Shown one piece after another: positions 33,693-42,068 of a stretch of 64,000 nt of DNA. Under the pieces are notes generated by a model that was not told the origin of the DNA, made no database searches, and worked only from the letters and a program-made list of their open reading frames with translations. Origin of the DNA: Ardenticatenaceae bacterium (GTDB lineage: Bacteria; Chloroflexota; Anaerolineae; Promineifilales; Promineifilaceae); NCBI GenBank assembly GCA_020634315.1, contig JACKBV010000006.1, forward strand, positions 62,001 to 126,000. Direction: 5' to 3'. Made by a program: the position numbers and the translations under genes. The first letter of the stretch is position 1; the number at the start of each line of letters is the position of its first letter.

Positions 33693-35400
33693 AGAACACC
33701 CTCTTGCTGGCGACACGGTTGTTGATAACGGTGAGGCCCATGACGATAATCAACAGCAATACAGCGAGAGCGGCCGCGTAGCCATAACGCGTGTCGCGTT
33801 TCATGGCGTCAAAGATGACGAGACTGGCCGTATCCGTTGTTCCTAATGCTGCTGATGTGCGTAACACATAAATATGGTTGAAGGCTTTGAATGTGCCAAT
33901 GACTGCATAAAGTGTAAGGAAGTAAAGGGTCGGGGATAACAACGGCAATGTGATGTGCCGGAATTGTGCCCAGCGACCGCCGCCATCAATGGATGCAGCT
34001 TCGTATAACTCATTGGGAATAGCACCCAATCCCGCCAGGAAAATAACGGTGTTAAAGCCGATGAAAGTCCACACGCCAAATATAATGACGACAACCAAAG
34101 ATAGACTTGGGCCAGTTGCCCAGGTAGGTAACTTGAGACTTTCACCTGCAATTAATTGGAAAATCCCGGCCGACTCGTTGAGCCATCCCAATGGTTCAAA
34201 GCCAAGTGAGGTGATGATACGATTGATGGGGGCATCTACCCGGCCAGAAAACAGGATACGGAAAGATGCAGCTGCACCAACTGCCGGAGTGACATAAGGC
34301 AGGAAGAAGAGAACGCGGAATAACCCTTTTCCTTTAATATCTTGGAAAAGGAAAGTGGCTAACATTAAAGAGATAGCAAATTGGAAAGGTATTGAGCCGA
34401 TTGAGTAGTAAACGGTGTTTAGTAGACCTTGATACCAATCTTTGTCGCCATCGGCAGCGGCAGCAGGAAGTTCACCAATTAATAGCCAGGCGCCAATAAT
34501 CAGGATGGAACCGGCTGCCAGTCGCAGCAAGGTGCTTTTTGTGGAATCTTGATGACTGGCACTACGCCAAATCATCCAAGAGAAAAGGAGGAGCACAAAC
34601 CCGGCGCTGATGGTGATAACTTGTGCCCAGATTTCCAGGGTTTCGCCATCTTCAAATGCCGCAGCATATGCAGCTTGCACTTGTGTCAGGGTGTACCAAC
34701 TTAAAAAGATGCCACCCAGCAGGTAGACGCCTATTTGTATGAATGCGCTCAGGTATTCTCCCCTGCGAGGGTCATGGTTACGGGAAAAAACATAGGTGAG
34801 GATTAACCCAATAACCAAAACGCCGATTGTTAGCCAAAAGGCTTGTTGAATAAGGGGAATGTCCCAAACTTCGCCTAAAAATTGCTTGAATAATTCGGCG
34901 CTTGTTTCTTCTGCACCACCTTGTGTTGCCGCTCTGATTTTGTCGCCAATGCCCAGGGCTTCTGGCAAAAACAAAAAGATAAAGCGAAGTAAAAGGCCAA
35001 AACTGGCGGCGATGGAAAAGCCCGGAAGAGCAAGGAGCCAGGGCTTGTCGCCATATTTGCGCACCGTTCGCCATCCTTTGATGGCTGCGTTGACAGCCAA
35101 AAACAAGAAGATGATGGCTAGCCAAAAGCCAAGCACATATGCAAGATTGCCGATAGCTTTGGTGTAATTTCCTAAGCCATCATATGTACCTACAATTTTG
35201 TTGAGGCCTTTAAGGGTGCTTTGATAAACTGAAAATGCAAGGGGGAAAATGCCGAAGGTAAAAATAATTGCGAAAGCTGGTAGTAAAAGCAAATAAGCTA
35301 GAACAACTTCCCGAAAGTTTCGGCCCCGTTTTCCAGAGAGAATACTGATTCGTCGCTGCGTGACGGCCGTTTCTTGGCCTGTTACCGTTTGCGTTGCCAT
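33685..35400 (-). CDS. Carbohydrate ABC transporter permease (MalF-like) with large membrane insertion
   Basis: 571 residues from ATG 35400 (GAGGAGA upstream; the frame is open to 35424). The first TM segment and the C-terminal half (LLNTVYYSIGSIPFQFAISL to the end, with EAA loop ELYEAASIDGGGRWAQFRHITLPLL) are a standard permease. Between them lie about 240 extra residues with five or six hydrophobic helices (about residues 65-320), where typical sugar permeases have a short loop. E. coli MalF has a soluble periplasmic insertion there instead. First gene of the transporter operon. Confidence 0.93.
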   Translation of the reverse strand: MATQTVTGQETAVTQRRISILSGKRGRNFREVVLAYLLLLPAFAIIFTFGIFPLAFSVYQSTLKGLNKIVGTYDGLGNYTKAIGNLAYVLGFWLAIIFLFLAVNAAIKGWRTVRKYGDKPWLLALPGFSIAASFGLLLRFIFLFLPEALGIGDKIRAATQGGAEETSAELFKQFLGEVWDIPLIQQAFWLTIGVLVIGLILTYVFSRNHDPRRGEYLSAFIQIGVYLLGGIFLSWYTLTQVQAAYAAAFEDGETLEIWAQVITISAGFVLLLFSWMIWRSASHQDSTKSTLLRLAAGSILIIGAWLLIGELPAAAADGDKDWYQGLLNTVYYSIGSIPFQFAISLMLATFLFQDIKGKGLFRVLFFLPYVTPAVGAAASFRILFSGRVDAPINRIITSLGFEPLGWLNESAGIFQLIAGESLKLPTWATGPSLSLVVVIIFGVWTFIGFNTVIFLAGLGAIPNELYEAASIDGGGRWAQFRHITLPLLSPTLYFLTLYAVIGTFKAFNHIYVLRTSAALGTTDTASLVIFDAMKRDTRYGYAAALAVLLLIIVMGLTVINNRVASKRVFYG

Positions 35401-35660
35401 ATCATTCTCCTCATTCCAAGGCAAGCTCTCCTTCCAAGGATATAAGCGAACGTCATTATAGCACGGTGGGAAACATGGGCAACAGCAAGGTGGCAGTTTA
35501 GTGGCCTAATCGATTAAGGTCTGACTAACGGTTTGTAAACATTTGGTTAATCTGCCTATAGGCGTGCGAAAAGGCGTGCGTGTGTAGACAGGCGATGCAG
35601 TGACAGACGGAGGTACACCTTGTAAATGATGGGTAAAATTTCATACACATTGCCTAACGA
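35401..35660 (-). promoter_or_regulatory. Promoter region of the ABC operon with LacI-type operator candidate
   Basis: This non-coding stretch holds TAATCGATTA (35507-35516), extended as CCTAATCGATTAAGG, a palindrome with the central CG typical of LacI-family operators. It is about 110 bases upstream of the first permease. A direct repeat GGCGTGCG occurs twice around 35558-35580. No gene seen in 35401-35723. Confidence 0.45.
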
Positions 35661-35700
35661 CAGAAAAAGCTGGCATTGTGATGCCAGCTTTTTCTGTTTT
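35661..35700 (-). terminator. Strong terminator downstream of the cyclase-like gene
   Basis: Perfect 16-bp stem CAGAAAAAGCTGGCAT / ATGCCAGCTTTTTCTG (35661-35676 with 35681-35696), 4-base loop, T-rich on both sides. It insulates the ABC operon promoter. Confidence 0.85.
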
Positions 35701-35723
35701 GTCTTTCGTTGTTGCTGTTTAGG

Positions 35724-36368
35724 TTAGCAGGGCATCAGGGCATAAACGGCCAGTGTTTGTTGTGCGGCCCAGAGCGTATCGCCCAGGTTTTCTACTTGCC
35801 AGGAGACGGATTCTGGCAAATATTGGTATGTTTGTGCGCTAATAAAAATGGCAGGGAAAGGCGCTTGTTTGTTGAGTTCGCAAAGATCATCCGCAATTTG
35901 CAGGCTTTTGCCGGTTGCCTGGGTATTCGCGCTGTAATGGTTGACGTGAATGGTAATCGGGCCTGTGTCTATGCCGATGCTGATACGCAAGGAAGATGCG
36001 CCAATGGTGTGCCGATATTGATTGATGGCTGTAACCTGATCCATCAAGGTGAATGCTGTCATGACGGCCTGGCTGGTTTGCTGTTTGCCACTGTGTTTTG
36101 CATGGAAGAAGGCTTGTAGTGTGTTGTCTTGTGCATGCAAGACGTGCCCGCCATTGAGTGTTGCCGTTGCTTTGAGGATGTGGCTGTAGTCTGGCAGATC
36201 GTAGTTTGCTTCTGTGCCGGTTGTGTTTCCATCATAAATTTGAACAACTAAGACGGCCGCGCAAATTGATCGGTCTGCTAAATTTTCAGATTGTTGTGGA
36301 TCATATAGGCGGTTGCCCAATATAAAACCTGTATCCATTGTTCTTTGCCAATTAAATTGAATGCCCAT
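35724..36368 (-). CDS. Degenerate class III nucleotidyl-cyclase-like protein
   Basis: 214 residues, with GAGGAG 8 bases before the ATG. Pattern of an adenylate/guanylate cyclase homology domain: ICAAVLVVQIYDG (normally a strand ending in metal Asp), LKATATLNGGHVLHAQDNTLQAFF, then LRISIGIDTGPITI (compare RIGIHTGP), then IFISAQTYQYL. Key Asp positions look altered (QIYDG), so catalysis is doubtful; it may bind nucleotide or be a protein-interaction remnant. It stands alone, just downstream of the nucleotide-sugar operon. Confidence 0.6.
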   Translation of the reverse strand: MGIQFNWQRTMDTGFILGNRLYDPQQSENLADRSICAAVLVVQIYDGNTTGTEANYDLPDYSHILKATATLNGGHVLHAQDNTLQAFFHAKHSGKQQTSQAVMTAFTLMDQVTAINQYRHTIGASSLRISIGIDTGPITIHVNHYSANTQATGKSLQIADDLCELNKQAPFPAIFISAQTYQYLPESVSWQVENLGDTLWAAQQTLAVYALMPC

Positions 36369-36471
36369 TTCTTAACTCCTCGTCATGTCAGGCAGTCATT
36401 GTTTTATATCATTTTAGAGGAAGACCGGGGTCGAATAAATGGGCTATTAGGGGTAGTACTATGGAGGGATG

Positions 36472-37398
36472 TCAGGTGTGGCGCAGGGTTTGGAGGTATT
36501 GTTGCAAGCCGTTGTTGAGGGAAACGGCCGTTTCCCATCCCAGCAGCTCTTTTGTAGAAGCGGCGTCGGCAATTTGCTGCGGCACTTCCCCAGGGCGTGC
36601 GGGCAAAGCGCCGATAAGCGGTCGTCCGGCTTGCGTGGCCCAGCCATGCTGCTGTACCAACTCGTAAATTTGGGTGACAACGGCGGCGACGGCAGCGCCC
36701 TGCCCACTGCCCAATTCCACCGTTGTGCCCGGCGACAGCTCTGCATCGAGTGCCGCCAACAATCCGGCAACAACATCTGTCACATAAATCCAATCTTTTA
36801 TCTGGCTGCCTTGCGTGAGCGGGAAATCTTGTCCGGCGAGGGCGGCTTTACTTGCCGCCGGGATCAAGGTGTGTTCGGGTTGATGTGGCCCGTATGCCTG
36901 GAAAATCATCGCCCCATGAATCGGCCAGTTTTGGGTACGGCCGTACATTTGACAAAATTGCCAGGCGGCCGCTTTGCTGGCCGCATAACTGTTCATGGCA
37001 CTTTGTTCACCCGGTGTGCGTGCGACTAGCAGGCGCCGCACGGTAAAGTTCTTTTCAAAGCAGGCACGCGCCAGGTTGACGGTGCCGGTCAGGTTATGGG
37101 AAACGGCCGTTTGTACAGACAAAAACGGATCCGTTGCCCCCGCTGCTGCCAAATGAATGACTGCCTCTGGTTCAGCCTCGCGCACGGCACGCACCGTAAG
37201 CTGAAAATTGCGCAAATCTGCATAGACAGCTTCATATTGGGTGCGTATGGCTGCTAAAAAAGGGGGGAGTAAACGGGGATCACTGTATGGCTCGCGCAGC
37301 AGCAAAACCGGCGTGATGTCAGTTTGTGCCAACAGGTGTGTCAACAACGCACGACCAATAAACCCGGTCGCGCCGGTAACTAAGACGCGCTGCTTCAT
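36472..37398 (-). CDS. NAD-dependent sugar epimerase/dehydratase (extended SDR)
   Basis: 308 residues. Rossmann GATGFIGRALL (10-20), catalytic SYAASKAAA (YxxxK), and QAYGPHQPEHTLIP. Acts on an NDP-sugar, most likely the CDP-4-keto product of the upstream dehydratase, as an epimerase or reductase in surface-polysaccharide sugar synthesis. ATGA overlap with the preceding gene. Last of four overlapping genes. Confidence 0.9.
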   Translation of the reverse strand: MKQRVLVTGATGFIGRALLTHLLAQTDITPVLLLREPYSDPRLLPPFLAAIRTQYEAVYADLRNFQLTVRAVREAEPEAVIHLAAAGATDPFLSVQTAVSHNLTGTVNLARACFEKNFTVRRLLVARTPGEQSAMNSYAASKAAAWQFCQMYGRTQNWPIHGAMIFQAYGPHQPEHTLIPAASKAALAGQDFPLTQGSQIKDWIYVTDVVAGLLAALDAELSPGTTVELGSGQGAAVAAVVTQIYELVQQHGWATQAGRPLIGALPARPGEVPQQIADAASTKELLGWETAVSLNNGLQQYLQTLRHT

Positions 37399-38372
37399 TG
37401 TGTCAGGAAATCGTCGTACCAGACCATCGTCTCGCGCAATCCTTCTACCAATGAAAATTGAGGCTGCCAGCCCAATATCTGGCTGGCCTTATCGGTGCAA
37501 AGGTATTGGTCACGCGTTTCGTGGCGTGCTTCGTCGAGGATTACGGGCTGGAGATGCGGGTAGTCCGATAGTTGGATGATGGTGTTGACCATATCCAGAA
37601 CGGTGACGGGGTGATTGCTGCCAAAATTAAACGCTTCGCCAGCGACATTTGGCTGCTGCATCTGCTCGGCGGCCATTAAAAACCCGCGCACGACATCCTT
37701 GATGAAGATGTAGTCCCGTTTCATGGTGCCATCGGAGCGCAGCAACGGCCGTTCCCCACGCAGCACACTACGCATCGTCCCCGGCACAATCCGGTTCCAA
37801 TTCAAATCGCCACCGCCATACAAATTGGCGCTGCGAATCACCGTTACCGGCAAATTGTACGTATGCGCATAGGTGTAGGCGATTAAATCGGCACAGCTTT
37901 TTGATACATCATATGGGTGCTGTCCTTGCAGCGGCGCATCTTCACAATAAGGAAGCTGCGGCTGTGCGCCATAAGCTTTGTCGCTGCTTGCCGTAATAAT
38001 GCGGCGCACGGTCGGGTTGTGGCGTGCCGCCTCCAAAATCATCCAGGTGCCGCGAATATTGGTTTCAAAAGTGGAGAGCGGGGCACGATTGGCAACACCT
38101 ACCAGCGTTTGCGCCGCCAGGTGAAAAATGGTGTCAATCTCATACTCGGCCAGCACACGTTCCAGCAATGGATAATCGCAGACATTGCCATAAACCACGT
38201 CAATTTGGTCAATGAGCGCCGTGCGAATCAACTGCGAATTTGCCATGCGGTCACGTATCAGCCCGACAATATGTGCGCCGCGCGTGAGCAAGGCGTCTGT
38301 CAGCCATGATCCGAGATGACCGGTGCAGCCGGTGATGAAAACGCGTTTGTCGCGCCAGAAGTCGTTAGACAT
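37395..38372 (-). CDS. rfbG: Probable CDP-glucose 4,6-dehydratase
   Basis: 325-residue extended SDR: FWRDKRVFITGCTGHLGSWL (NAD-binding), HLAAQTLVGVANRAP, catalytic YDVSKSCADL (YxxxK). Typical of CDP-glucose 4,6-dehydratase, forming CDP-4-keto-6-deoxyglucose. Assignment is strengthened by the upstream glucose-1-phosphate cytidylyltransferase, overlapping by 8 bases (ATGTCTAA). Feeds 6-deoxy or 3,6-dideoxyhexose synthesis for glycans. A GDP- or other NDP-specific dehydratase is the alternative. Confidence 0.85.
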   Translation of the reverse strand: MSNDFWRDKRVFITGCTGHLGSWLTDALLTRGAHIVGLIRDRMANSQLIRTALIDQIDVVYGNVCDYPLLERVLAEYEIDTIFHLAAQTLVGVANRAPLSTFETNIRGTWMILEAARHNPTVRRIITASSDKAYGAQPQLPYCEDAPLQGQHPYDVSKSCADLIAYTYAHTYNLPVTVIRSANLYGGGDLNWNRIVPGTMRSVLRGERPLLRSDGTMKRDYIFIKDVVRGFLMAAEQMQQPNVAGEAFNFGSNHPVTVLDMVNTIIQLSDYPHLQPVILDEARHETRDQYLCTDKASQILGWQPQFSLVEGLRETMVWYDDFLTQ

Positions 38373-39186
38373 CCCAAACTTTCCAGGGAGGATTTTGCTG
38401 CCAGATTTTTTCCAGCAGCATGGTGTCTTTCATGGTGTTCATTGATTGCCAGAAGCCATCGTGCCGATAAATCATGAGCTGCTGCTGTGCGGCCAATTGT
38501 GGCAAAATGTCGGTTTCCAGGTTGACGTTGTCACCGTCGGCCATCATCTCTAGCACGGGGCGCTCAAAGAGCATGAAGCCGCCGTTGATCCAGTAGGGCA
38601 GTAACGGCCGTTCCACAAACCCATTCACCAACCCCGCCTCGTCTGCTTCCACCACGCCATATTGCAAGTTAACCTGAACGGCCGTTATCGTCGCCAGCTT
38701 GCCATGTTCACGGTGAAACTGCACCAGCTTTGTCAAATTCACATCGCTAACATCATCGCCATAAGCCACAAAAAAGCGATCTGCCTGAATGTACTGCGCC
38801 ACCCGCGCAATACGGCTTGCCTTTTCTGTGTGCAAACCGGTATCCACAAGCGACACTTCCCACGGCGAGTGCGCTGGCACGCCATGATACGCAATATTGG
38901 GTTGGCCGTTCCCCGACTGCCCCAATTGCAGCGTCACATCCCGGTTCATTGCCTCATATTCCAAAAAATAGCGCCGAATCTGATCCGCGCCATAACCCAG
39001 CGTGAGAATGAAGCGGTTGCTGCCATGCGCCGCAAAAATGCGCATGACATGCCACAAAATTGGCCGACCACCGACCTCCACCAACTCTTTTTTGCGTGTC
39101 GTGCTGCCACGCATTCGGGTGCCTTCACCCCCACAAACAATGACAACCGGGATATTTTCCATATTTGTTTTCCGTGAACCGTACAT
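38365..39186 (-). CDS. rfbF: Glucose-1-phosphate cytidylyltransferase
   Basis: Sugar nucleotidyltransferase making CDP-glucose from CTP and glucose-1-phosphate. Signature VIVCGGEGTRMRGSTTRKKELVEVG with the Arg/Lys motif and GGRPILWHVMRIF, then YGDDVSDVN (metal Asp), then FMLFERPVLEM. 273 residues from an ATG that overlaps the mtnA stop (TAATG, translational reinitiation); an internal ATG at 39162 is an alternative. Committed step of the CDP-sugar branch encoded by this and the next two genes. Confidence 0.92.
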   Translation of the reverse strand: MYGSRKTNMENIPVVIVCGGEGTRMRGSTTRKKELVEVGGRPILWHVMRIFAAHGSNRFILTLGYGADQIRRYFLEYEAMNRDVTLQLGQSGNGQPNIAYHGVPAHSPWEVSLVDTGLHTEKASRIARVAQYIQADRFFVAYGDDVSDVNLTKLVQFHREHGKLATITAVQVNLQYGVVEADEAGLVNGFVERPLLPYWINGGFMLFERPVLEMMADGDNVNLETDILPQLAAQQQLMIYRHDGFWQSMNTMKDTMLLEKIWQQNPPWKVWDV

Positions 39187-40238
39187 TACGGCGTGCTGGC
39201 TTGTTTTACGGCCTCTTGCAAATGCTTAACAAACGGCGGGTAAACAATACCCACTTCCGTGACAATGCCGGTTACATAGCGGTGCGGCGTCACGTCAAAA
39301 GCAGGATTGCGTGCGGTGATACCGGTCGGGGCAATGGTATGTCCAAACACAGTGAGGACTTCTTCCATGCCCCGTTCCTCAATCGGGATCAAATCGCCGT
39401 GCGCCAGATTCAGGTCAATGGTGCTGGTCGGCACCACCGGGTAAAACGGGATGCCATTTTCTTTGGCAACGACGGCCAGCTTGTACGTGCCAATTTTGTT
39501 GGCTACATCGCCATTGGCTGCTGTGCGGTCTGAGCCAACGAGCACAATGTTGACCTGCCCTGTACGCATAAAATGTCCGGCGGCATTATCGGCAATTAAG
39601 TCAAAAGAGATGCCGCGCTGCTGCAATTCCCACGCTGTCAGGCGTGCGCCTTGTAAGCGCGGGCGTGTCTCATCGACAAGGACGTGAATCTTTTTGCCCT
39701 GCTCATGGGCGGCAAAGATAACGCCTAAAGCTGTGCCCCAATCAACGGCGGCCAGTGCGCCGGTGTTGCAATGATGCAAAATGGTGTCGCCATCATTGAT
39801 GAGTTCCGCGCCATGAAAGCCCATGCGCCGGTTGAGGGCGACATCTTCATCGGCGAGGGTTTGGGCTTCGTGCAATAAGGCGGCGCGGATGTCATGGACA
39901 TCGGTCAGGTCGGGGCGTGCCGCGACGCGCAGCAGACGTGCCACAGCCCAGGCCAAATTAACGGCCGTTGGTCGTGCCGCATTTAGAATCGTTGCCGCCG
40001 TTTCCAGGTCTTGCAGCAATCCATCGCGATGTGCTGCCTGGCTTTGTTGCGCCGCCAAGACCAGCCCAAACGCCGCCGCCGCACCAATCGCTGGCGCACC
40101 ACGCACATACATTTCGGTGATGGCACGGGCAACATCCTTATAATCGGCCCAGGCGACCACTGCAAAGGCCCAGGGCAACTGCCGCTGGTCAATCATTTTG
40201 ACCAGATTTGCTTCGTCATCCCAAAAAACGGTGCGCAT
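39186..40238 (-). CDS. mtnA: S-methyl-5-thioribose-1-phosphate isomerase
   Basis: Methionine-salvage enzyme converting methylthioribose-1-phosphate to the ribulose form. 350 residues with RGAPAIGAAAAFG, then HCNTGALAAVDWGTALG (catalytic Cys), then DETRPRLQGARLTAWEL, then GSDRTAANGDVANKIGTY (catalytic Asp). No other mtn gene is adjacent; instead it is coupled by TAATG to the CDP-sugar genes. Confidence 0.96.
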   Translation of the reverse strand: MRTVFWDDEANLVKMIDQRQLPWAFAVVAWADYKDVARAITEMYVRGAPAIGAAAAFGLVLAAQQSQAAHRDGLLQDLETAATILNAARPTAVNLAWAVARLLRVAARPDLTDVHDIRAALLHEAQTLADEDVALNRRMGFHGAELINDGDTILHHCNTGALAAVDWGTALGVIFAAHEQGKKIHVLVDETRPRLQGARLTAWELQQRGISFDLIADNAAGHFMRTGQVNIVLVGSDRTAANGDVANKIGTYKLAVVAKENGIPFYPVVPTSTIDLNLAHGDLIPIEERGMEEVLTVFGHTIAPTGITARNPAFDVTPHRYVTGIVTEVGIVYPPFVKHLQEAVKQASTP

Positions 40239-40429
40239 CTAATTCCTCACTTCATGAAATAGGGCGAGTCACTGGTTCGCCTCTACTTTTATAACACACC
40301 TCAGGGCGATTCCAAAGTTACGAGAGGCAGCCTCTCTGGAGCAGATATGTAAGCAGCGATAAGCTCTTGACCAGGAGTCGGTAGGGCATGTGACAGCTTC
40401 CCATACCCCGCCAAAACAATGCTTTGCGG

Positions 40430-40435
40430 TATAAT
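40430..40435 (+). promoter_or_regulatory. Consensus -10 box ahead of yvcK
   Basis: A perfect TATAAT inside GCGGTATAATGG, 42 bases before the first possible yvcK start; no convincing -35 at the usual spacing. The 40239-40476 gap otherwise shows a short GAGAGGC/GCCTCTC palindrome and nothing coding. Confidence 0.4.
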
Positions 40436-40476
40436 GGCACGAAAGCGGCTCTTTTGGAAATGCAGGGGATTGGTGA

Positions 40477-41877
40477 ATGTCTGGCGGCAATACGCGCTGT
40501 TCATTCTCCTCAAAACTGGAAAGCCTCTCTAAAAGCGCTTGGGGATTCACAAGACGTATGAAAAAACGGTTGTATTTAGAGTTATGGCGAGTCAATCGGC
40601 GCTGGTTGACAGTGGGTATTGGTGTGAAGCGTTGGCTGTTGCTGCTGGGAACGGGCGCGGCAATTACTGGAATGGGACTGGTTTATTTCATCCTGGTGGC
40701 TTATCGTGAGCAATGGATACCAGAATGGGTTTATGATCTGATTACATTGCAGTTTTTGCCGGTTTGGCTGCGGGTGCTGCTGCCGGGATTGGTTGGTGGT
40801 GCCGTTATCTTGATGGCTGTGGCCCGCATTGGGCAGACGCTGGTTGCCCCTTACCGCTCTGAAGATGTTCATGTTGTGGAGACGCTGTATGAGTACAGCA
40901 AGCGTGGGCGCGGCCCGCATATTGTTGCCATTGGTGGCGGCACGGGTATGCCGAATTTGCTGCGCGGATTGCGTGAGTATACGCGTAACATCACGGCGAT
41001 TGTCACGGTGGCGGATGATGGTGGCAGCAGCGGCCGTTTACGGCGTGAGTTGGGGGTGCTGCCTCCCGGTGATTTTCGGAACAATATTGCCGCGCTTTCG
41101 CGTGATGAGGCTTTGATGACGCAGGTGTTGCAATATCGGTTTGGCAGTCAGGTGACGGAGGAGGGAAACGGCCGTTCCGAATTACAAGGTCATGCGTTTG
41201 GCAACCTCCTGCTGGCTGCCTTGACCGGCATCATGGGCAGCTTCGACGAAGCCCTGCTTGCTGCCGAACGCGTCCTTGCTGTACGCGGCCGTGTTCTGCC
41301 AGCGACATTAGAAAACATTACGTTGGTGGCCGACATCAAAGTTAAGCATAACAGCAGCGAAACTCGCCGCGTTGTTGGCGAATCAGCTATCCCCAAAGCT
41401 GGCGGACAAATTCATCATTTGAGCATCGACCCGCCACTTGTTCGCGCCTATCCACCGGCCGTACAAGCTATTTTTCAAGCAGATTTAATCGTGCTGGGGC
41501 CGGGCAGTTTATATACCAGCATTTTGCCAAACTTGTTGGTGCCAGACCTGGCCGCAGCACTCCAGCGCACCCGCGCACCTAAGATTTATGTGTGTAACCT
41601 TGCCACACAGCCCGGAGAGACGGATAATTACACCGTTGCGGATCACGTTAACACCATTTTACAGCACACCCCGGCGCATCTTTTGGATATTGTGCTGGCA
41701 AATGATAACCTGAGTATTCCGCCCCATATCGGGGGTGGCGATACAAAATACGTAGACCCCATTGCACCCGAACAAGTCAAAATGATTGCCACCGATTTGG
41801 TTGATGAAGCGCATCCCTGGCGTCATGACAGCGCGAAATTAGCCAGAGCTATTGTCGATTTGCTGCGTATCACGTAA
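40477..41877 (+). CDS. yvcK: YvcK/CofD-family gluconeogenesis factor with N-terminal membrane anchor
   Basis: 466 residues as read from 40477 (AGGGG 9 bases upstream); the ATG at 40558 (MKKRLYLELW) is a good alternative. Two hydrophobic segments (about 50-75 and 90-115) precede the YvcK domain, which shows IVAIGGGTGMPNLLRGL, then TVADDGGSSGRLRRELG, then PPGDFRNNIAAL, then LGPGSLYTSILPNLLV and YVCNLATQPGETDNYT. YvcK binds UDP-sugars and adjusts peptidoglycan and carbon metabolism; the plain form is soluble, so the membrane anchor is notable. Followed by gap. Confidence 0.93.
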   Translation: MSGGNTRCSFSSKLESLSKSAWGFTRRMKKRLYLELWRVNRRWLTVGIGVKRWLLLLGTGAAITGMGLVYFILVAYREQWIPEWVYDLITLQFLPVWLRVLLPGLVGGAVILMAVARIGQTLVAPYRSEDVHVVETLYEYSKRGRGPHIVAIGGGTGMPNLLRGLREYTRNITAIVTVADDGGSSGRLRRELGVLPPGDFRNNIAALSRDEALMTQVLQYRFGSQVTEEGNGRSELQGHAFGNLLLAALTGIMGSFDEALLAAERVLAVRGRVLPATLENITLVADIKVKHNSSETRRVVGESAIPKAGGQIHHLSIDPPLVRAYPPAVQAIFQADLIVLGPGSLYTSILPNLLVPDLAAALQRTRAPKIYVCNLATQPGETDNYTVADHVNTILQHTPAHLLDIVLANDNLSIPPHIGGGDTKYVDPIAPEQVKMIATDLVDEAHPWRHDSAKLARAIVDLLRIT

Positions 41878-41935
41878 AACGTAATGTTGAATGCATGACA
41901 TTATTCATACGCGATTTGTCCATTCCTGTGTACAA

Positions 41936-41956
41936 TTTGTGTGGTGTTGACACAAA
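41936..41956 (+). promoter_or_regulatory. Operator-like palindrome upstream of gap
   Basis: TTTGTGT-GGTGTTG-ACACAAA, a perfect 7-7-7 inverted repeat, overlaps TTGACA (41947-41952). TATAAA (41966-41971) follows, but the 13-base spacing is short for a sigma70 promoter. Located 110 bases before the gap ATG; suggests a repressor site. Confidence 0.5.
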
Positions 41957-42068
41957 CGCAACTTTTATAAACCAACCTAGCCACTGTTCTCGCCCTAGCC
42001 CGGTTTGTTGACTGGCGCGAGCTAACTTAATCAGATACCTGATTTCTATTTAGAAAGGAGAATTTCTC

